Both the position numbers and the translations under genes were made by a program. From NCBI GenBank assembly GCA_041392665.1, contig JAWKLQ010000002.1:415853-479852 (forward strand): a DNA stretch of 64,000 nucleotides, given 5' to 3'. Origin of the DNA: Flavilitoribacter sp020436695 (lineage in GTDB: Bacteria > Bacteroidota > Bacteroidia > Chitinophagales > Saprospiraceae). This document shows, piece by piece, positions 60,130 through 64,000 of the stretch. The notes below the pieces were generated by a model. That model was not told the DNA's origin. It saw nothing but the letters and a program-made list of their open reading frames with translations, and searched no databases. Position 1 is the first letter of the stretch. Every line of letters begins with the position of its first letter.

Positions 60130-60807
60130 ATGGCAAGCCGAAAAGATCTGATATCCGGTAGTATCATGAAAGTCCCTTTAGAAAGAGGGATTGGTTCCGG
60201 ATATGTAAAATTGATCTGGAGTCAGGAAATCGATTCAACACTAAATGAAAACTTAATTGTTAAGGTTTATGACAAATTCTCTCCAAAGTCCGAAGCTTAC
60301 ATTTTTGACAATAATGAATTCGAGACCGATAACCTGTTGATCTATCCACTACTACTAAACTCTTATCCTCCATTAAGAGGTCCGGACAAATGGGAATTTT
60401 TAGGATGGGCCGAACTAACCGAAGAGGATTATATTGTACCAGACTTTATTTCTATCGGTCAATTTGGGGAAATAAACCCTATTAACTTAATGAACGAATG
60501 TGGAAATACGAAAAGAGGCTGTTCTGTCAGAAGAAATTTTCGAAACGACGTTTTGTTTACAAAAGACTTTGAAAGTATTAAGCACATGAGCCGATGGCTG
60601 CATTTTGCTCCCAGGTCGGTTACAGAGATCATCACGATGAATTTGATAAAGCTGAAGTGGGATGAAATTGAACCCCATCTGAATAGTATGGATGCCGAAC
60701 TTACCTTTTGGCTGAACATCATGAAAAACAAGGCATCCAAAAGGAATTTGGATATTCGGGGGCTACAAAAGGTGAAGCGAATGCAGGCAATAACTACTAT
60801 CGATTGA
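60130..60807 (+). CDS. Imm26-like orphan protein
   Basis: A 225-residue cytosolic protein from the ATG at 60130. The N-terminal region GSIMKVPLERGIGSGYVKLI resembles the start of Imm26-type immunity proteins (a small beta-rich fold beginning with a GD-x-x-x-IPL segment), but the match is only partial. The C-terminus is helical and basic. Base composition is AT-richer than the flanking genes. No toxin, polymorphic toxin module or secretion gene is adjacent. Orphan immunity genes of this type are common in accessory DNA, so transfer is likely. Confidence 0.55.
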   Translation: MASRKDLISGSIMKVPLERGIGSGYVKLIWSQEIDSTLNENLIVKVYDKFSPKSEAYIFDNNEFETDNLLIYPLLLNSYPPLRGPDKWEFLGWAELTEEDYIVPDFISIGQFGEINPINLMNECGNTKRGCSVRRNFRNDVLFTKDFESIKHMSRWLHFAPRSVTEIITMNLIKLKWDEIEPHLNSMDAELTFWLNIMKNKASKRNLDIRGLQKVKRMQAITTID

Positions 60808-60952
60808 TCCAAATAGGGCAATCACCTTTAAATCGAAAAGCTGATTTTAATGTCTAGACAAGCTGTAAGAGCAGCACTCCACTTTATCAGAGAGCCAAAT
60901 TTTTCGCAATCTCATCTTTCATGGCGGGTTGGGTACTTCGACAAGCTCAGTA

Positions 60953-61010
60953 GCCGGCCAAAATGGGGGGTGAGGGTGCCAGCTTTGCGGGAGGGATAAT
61001 TTTGGCCGGC
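60953..61010 (+). terminator. terminator-like hairpin with a long loop
   Basis: A perfect 12 bp stem (60953-60964 with 60999-61010) closes a 34 base loop and is followed by CTTTTTGG. It lies 146 bases after the Imm26-like gene and could end its transcript. Confidence 0.5.
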
Positions 61011-61109
61011 CTTTTTGGTACTCTTTTTTGGCGCAAAAAAGTACGTGAAATTATAAAACGATTACCCTATAGTATATATATGAACCGCTCCCCTCTCCCA
61101 AAAAATATT

Positions 61110-61117
61110 TACTTTTG
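61110..61117 (+). promoter_or_regulatory. -7 element of the pheS promoter
   Basis: TACTTTTG matches TAnnTTTG exactly and lies 24 bases before the pheS ATG. No -33 TTTG is clear at the expected distance. Confidence 0.5.
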
Positions 61118-61140
61118 CGCTTCGATCACAAACAGGCAAC

Positions 61141-62172
61141 ATGGAAGTATTCGATAAAGTAAACGGTCTCATTGCCGAGATGGAGAACAGCCATCCGCAG
61201 GACATGGACCAGTTGGAGCAATTCCGGATCAAATACCTGGGTACCAAAAACGTACTGAAGCCCCTGATGGGCGAGATCCGCAATGTGCCAAACGAGCAAA
61301 AACGCGACTACGGGCAACTGGTAAATAAGGCCAAGGAGGTAGCAGAAACCAAGTACCAGCAACTCAAGGCTGAACTGGAATCCGCCGCCGAACAGGCCGA
61401 GGCCGGTCAACTGGATCTTTCCGCTCCGGGGGAACCGCTCGAGTTGGGTGCCCGCCATCCACTGGCCATGACCCGAAACCGCATCGTGCGCATCTTCGAA
61501 CGCATCGGATATGTAGTGGCCGAAGAAAGAGAGATTGAAGACGACTGGCACAACTTCACGGCCATGAATACGCCGGAAGATCACCCCGCGCGTGATATGC
61601 AGGATACGTATTACCTGAAAGGCAGTACGAAGATGTTGTTGCGTACGCACACTTCTTCCGTACAGGCCCGGGTGATGACCAGTCAGCAACCGCCCATCCA
61701 GATCATTGCTCCGGGGCGGGTGTATCGCAATGAAACCATTTCGGCGCGGGCGCACGCCCAGTTCCACCAGGTGGAAGGCCTGTATATCGATAAAGGGGTT
61801 TCCTTTGCCGACCTAAAACAAACGCTCCTTTATTTTGCCAGAGAAATGTACGGGCCGCAAACCGACATTCGCCTGCGTCCTTCCTATTTCCCGTTCACCG
61901 AACCCAGTGCGGAAATGGATGTGACCTGCTTCATCTGTAATGCCGAAGGTTGCAATGTGTGCAAATACACCGGCTGGGTGGAGATCCTCGGCTGCGGTAT
62001 GGTCGACCCACAGGTACTGATCAATTGCGGTATCGATCCGGAAGAATATTCCGGCTTTGCTTTCGGTATGGGTATTGAACGCCAGGCGATGCTGTTGCAT
62101 CAGGTCAATGATATTCGCCTGTTCTTTGAGAATGACGTGCGCTTTCTGGAGCAGTTCCGGGCTGTACTTTAG
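61141..62172 (+). CDS. pheS: phenylalanine-tRNA ligase alpha subunit
   Basis: This 343-residue catalytic subunit charges tRNA-Phe with phenylalanine as an alpha2-beta2 enzyme. Class II aminoacyl-tRNA synthetase motifs: motif 1 region with LLRTHTSSVQAR, motif 2 with GRVYRNETISARAHAQFHQVEG, motif 3 with GFAFGMGIERQAML. A coiled-coil N-terminal region of about 100 residues precedes the catalytic core. Usual length. No adjacent pheT is seen in the window, as is common in Bacteroidota where the genes are separate. Confidence 0.96.
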   Translation: MEVFDKVNGLIAEMENSHPQDMDQLEQFRIKYLGTKNVLKPLMGEIRNVPNEQKRDYGQLVNKAKEVAETKYQQLKAELESAAEQAEAGQLDLSAPGEPLELGARHPLAMTRNRIVRIFERIGYVVAEEREIEDDWHNFTAMNTPEDHPARDMQDTYYLKGSTKMLLRTHTSSVQARVMTSQQPPIQIIAPGRVYRNETISARAHAQFHQVEGLYIDKGVSFADLKQTLLYFAREMYGPQTDIRLRPSYFPFTEPSAEMDVTCFICNAEGCNVCKYTGWVEILGCGMVDPQVLINCGIDPEEYSGFAFGMGIERQAMLLHQVNDIRLFFENDVRFLEQFRAVL

Positions 62173-62198
62173 GAGTGAGGCCCCCTCTGCCTTCGGCA

Positions 62199-62217
62199 TC
62201 TCCCCCGAGGGGGGAGA
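62199..62217. terminator. hairpin after pheS
   Basis: TCTCCCC (62199-62205) pairs with GGGGAGA (62211-62217) over a short CGAG loop region. Preceded by a GCCTTCGGC element. Such CCCCTCTGCCTTCGGC...GGGGAG blocks are frequent intergenic elements in Bacteroidota. Confidence 0.5.
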
Positions 62218-62437
62218 CAAGCCGAAACAAGGAACAGGGCAGGCGATTATGGTCAGTGATCTAGTCACGCGAAGGTGAGTTTAAGACTAATCCTGCTTTT
62301 TTGGAAGGTAGTTAGGAGAGGCTTCGGAGCCAGGACTATGGAGCAGTTTACCGGGAGCCTTTTCCTGAAATACTAGAAGCCTGCCCATATTCGTTATCTT
62401 CACGACCAGCAACGATCTTCTCCTTACTTAGTAGTTT

Positions 62438-62560
62438 GACGGAAATAAATGAACATTCTCCTTTGATAAGTTTTCAATATTTTGCACACCATCTCCTGAT
62501 CGTCAATGGCTTAGCAAAATATTGAAAACTTGAAAAATGTTCATTTATTTTTTCTCCGTC
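62438..62560. repeat. 123 bp MITE-like palindromic element
   Basis: The outer ends GACGGA/TCCGTC (62438-62443 and 62555-62560) pair. Inside, AAATAAATGAACATT (62443-62457) pairs with 62536-62550 and AAGTTTTCAATATTTTGC (62468-62485) pairs perfectly with 62514-62531. It is AT-rich and lies between pheS and the surface protein. It could be a miniature inverted-repeat element; a possible target duplication could not be confirmed. Confidence 0.6.
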
Positions 62561-62737
62561 TCTTATTGTACCTGGACCATGTTTAAATTCCATCCTTCCG
62601 GTTGAAATGTATTTCAAACATGCGCTACCCTATAATCATGAGGTTGAATCTGATTTATCCCCGGTCCGGTTAGTGCAGTCTTCTCCAGCAGTTCTGACCC
62701 GATCACAAAAGTTATTAATGCCGAACAGACCTTGTCC

Positions 62738-64000
62738 ATGATGCGGAGTACGTTTTCCTTACTACTTGTTGTTCTTGTTTTTTCTGCCGGACGGCTGACC
62801 GCCCAAACCGGTTTTGTGGTACAGATCGACAGTGCCACCATCAATCTGACCTGTGGCGACCTGTTTGGTAATCCCGAACCCATGTGGGGCGTGGATATTA
62901 ACGGAACTGGATACCAATACTATCCGCAGGAGGGGGCCTGTTTTCAACCGCTGCCCAATCCGCAGTACGCCATTACGGCTCCCTGCCCCGGTGATCTGCC
63001 CAATGAAGTGGAGATCTGCTTTCACGGTTTCGAGAACGACCCATTTATTCCTGCTCCCGCCAGTTGTGAGATCTCCCCGGATTGTGAAGCGACCATTTGC
63101 CAGACTTTTCCCGTTACCAATGTCGGAGAAAGCCTGTCTCTCTCACTGGATCTGCCGGCCGGCGGGGACGTTACCGGTACACTCTACTTCAGTATGGGGA
63201 CCGAAAGTGTATCTCCGGCTGTGACTAATGACCTGATCTGTGACGCCATCGACCTGGGCAAACTGGATTTCAACACTTTTCTGGGAGGTATCAACAGTAC
63301 CATTTACAACAACTATTGTGCTACCAATACCCAGGAACCGAACCCTTTCGACGAAAATATACCCGGTGCCTTTATCAACGACCAGGGCGTATGGTTCTAT
63401 TTCGAGACCGGCGATAATCCCAGCGGCATGATATTGGTGGACGTCAAAAGTGATCCGTTCTTTACCGGTGACGAATTCGACGCACAGGTAGCGGTATATC
63501 AATATTCCGACGGGCTTTGCGACGGCACCCCTACCCTTTTGAAATCCGTTTCGGATAACTCCAGCTTTGACGCCCGCCTGCAACTGACCTGTGTAGAACC
63601 CAATACCCGCTATTATCTGCTGGTAGACGGAGGCACTTTCGGCAACGAATCAATAGAAGGGCCCTTCCGCCTGCGCATCACTGACCCCGGCGTGATCGAG
63701 GGTGGTGATCTGCGTTGCGATTTCGAAGATCTGGGCGTTATTCCCGAAAACGGGATCGTAGAGACGGACGGTTTTCGTTCCAATTTTTGTGCCGATGACT
63801 TTGGTGATCCTTATGTCGCCAGCTTCGTCAGTCAGCATTCGGTCTGGTTTAGTTTTATTGCGCCCTCTTCGGGCCATGTGATCATCGATGCATTAAGCGA
63901 CCAGTTGATCCAGCCGCTGGACGCCCAATTGGCGGTCTATCGCGCCTTCAACGGCACCTGCTCCGGTGGGCTCAGTCATGTCAAAAGTCAGTACATCGAT
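62738..64000 (+). CDS. large secreted surface protein, 5' part (runs off window)
   Basis: This 3'-truncated gene is open from the tandem ATG at 62738/62741 to the last base of the window, 421 codons in frame. A signal peptide (MMRSTFSLLLVVLVFSAGRLTAQ-type, cleaved near residue 23) precedes a Cys-rich region with many Asn, Gly and Asp residues. From about residue 200 repeats of about 130 residues begin with DLICDAIDLG- and DLRCDFEDLG-like segments followed by VWF.F or VWFSF and AQ(L/V)AVY motifs, a known PPC-like layout of Saprospiria surface proteins. A T9SS C-terminal sorting or gliding-motility domain would be expected downstream but cannot be seen. Probably a cell-surface adhesin. Confidence 0.82.
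   Translation, partial: MMRSTFSLLLVVLVFSAGRLTAQTGFVVQIDSATINLTCGDLFGNPEPMWGVDINGTGYQYYPQEGACFQPLPNPQYAITAPCPGDLPNEVEICFHGFENDPFIPAPASCEISPDCEATICQTFPVTNVGESLSLSLDLPAGGDVTGTLYFSMGTESVSPAVTNDLICDAIDLGKLDFNTFLGGINSTIYNNYCATNTQEPNPFDENIPGAFINDQGVWFYFETGDNPSGMILVDVKSDPFFTGDEFDAQVAVYQYSDGLCDGTPTLLKSVSDNSSFDARLQLTCVEPNTRYYLLVDGGTFGNESIEGPFRLRITDPGVIEGGDLRCDFEDLGVIPENGIVETDGFRSNFCADDFGDPYVASFVSQHSVWFSFIAPSSGHVIIDALSDQLIQPLDAQLAVYRAFNGTCSGGLSHVKSQYID

Larger units (their letters stand above)
60808..61140. other. 333 bp gap with hairpins before pheS
   Basis: It contains a perfect 12 bp inverted pair GCCGGCCAAAAT/ATTTTGGCCGGC (60953-60964 with 60999-61010) with a T run after it, an overlapping AAAAAAG/CTTTTTT stem near 61017-61045, and the pheS promoter. 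A small frame of about 64 codons across it has no family likeness. Confidence 0.5.
62173..62737. other. 565 bp gap with repeats
   Basis: It contains a TCTCCCC/GGGGAGA hairpin close to the pheS stop (62199-62217), a 123 bp palindromic element at 62438-62560, and unassigned sequence. No small gene can be supported. Confidence 0.5.

Noticed and set aside
60963..61157. Small gene with a hydrophobic N-terminus upstream of pheS
   Set aside because: The frame crosses two hairpins and the pheS promoter and overlaps the pheS start; no relatives are recognisable.

Overview
The window looks like a chromosomal segment of a marine-type Bacteroidota, most likely the Saprospiria/Lewinella group. That placement is an inference from several traits: near-perfect Bacteroidota -33/-7 promoters (TTTG, about 19 bp, TAnnTTTG), weak Shine-Dalgarno use, many short lipoproteins with a C-lipobox, beta-barrel proteins of the PorT/DUF6089 kind, OmpA proteins with thrombospondin type 3 repeats, a FadN-type beta-oxidation fusion protein, and a large cysteine-rich surface protein running off the right end. 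Base composition is near 50% GC except in a few AT-rich, probably acquired stretches. No rRNA, tRNA or CRISPR array was seen.

Layout. 0-9.3 kb: a polytopic membrane protein, a 645 bp gap holding a nested palindromic element, the fatty-acid oxidation pair fadN-like/fadA-like, a nitronate monooxygenase-like flavoprotein, purE, a MORN-type lipoprotein and an esterase. 9.5-12 kb: an accessory patch with twin REP-like hairpins abutting a truncated IS91-family transposase, then an AT-rich segment with a CAAX-type protease homologue and a YefM/YoeB toxin-antitoxin pair; an attC-like palindrome lies between them. 12-19 kb: an exported ManD-like enolase-superfamily dehydratase, guanine deaminase overlapping a sulfatase, a NUDIX hydrolase, a porin-like protein and a large conserved protein with phosphorylase-like motifs. 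19-26 kb: four paralogous outer-membrane proteins in tandem, three with exactly six Ca-binding TSP3 repeats and an OmpA domain, one reduced to the barrel. 26-41.5 kb: small envelope proteins, an MBL hydrolase, an ArsR regulator, a sensor kinase, ribA, an SDR epimerase, a LacX-like mutarotase, gcvT, a HEAT-cyclophilin lipoprotein and PBP1A.

41.5-56.5 kb is a carbohydrate-oxidation and polysaccharide region, nearly all on the minus strand: ThuA-domain lipoprotein, 2-hydroxyacid dehydrogenase, VOC protein, a second enolase-superfamily dehydratase, a DTE-like sugar epimerase, a 1068-residue haem lipoprotein (SGNH-like, propeller, HEAT, cytochrome c), a PA14-tailed sulfatase, an erythromycin-esterase-family protein and a GH43. 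Read together these could strip sulfate and arabinose/xylose units outside the cell and then epimerise, dehydrate and oxidise an unidentified sugar or sugar acid. 56.5-64 kb: LMW phosphatase-like protein, ligA, rhomboid, an Imm26-like orphan, pheS, a 123 bp palindromic element and the 5' part of the surface protein.

The most unusual non-coding signal is a dense set of intergenic repeats: a 44 nt repeat with at least four copies, a palindromic pair, several long hairpins assembled from short quasi-repeated words, and three larger nested palindromes. Several sit exactly between convergent genes, where they probably act as bidirectional terminators.
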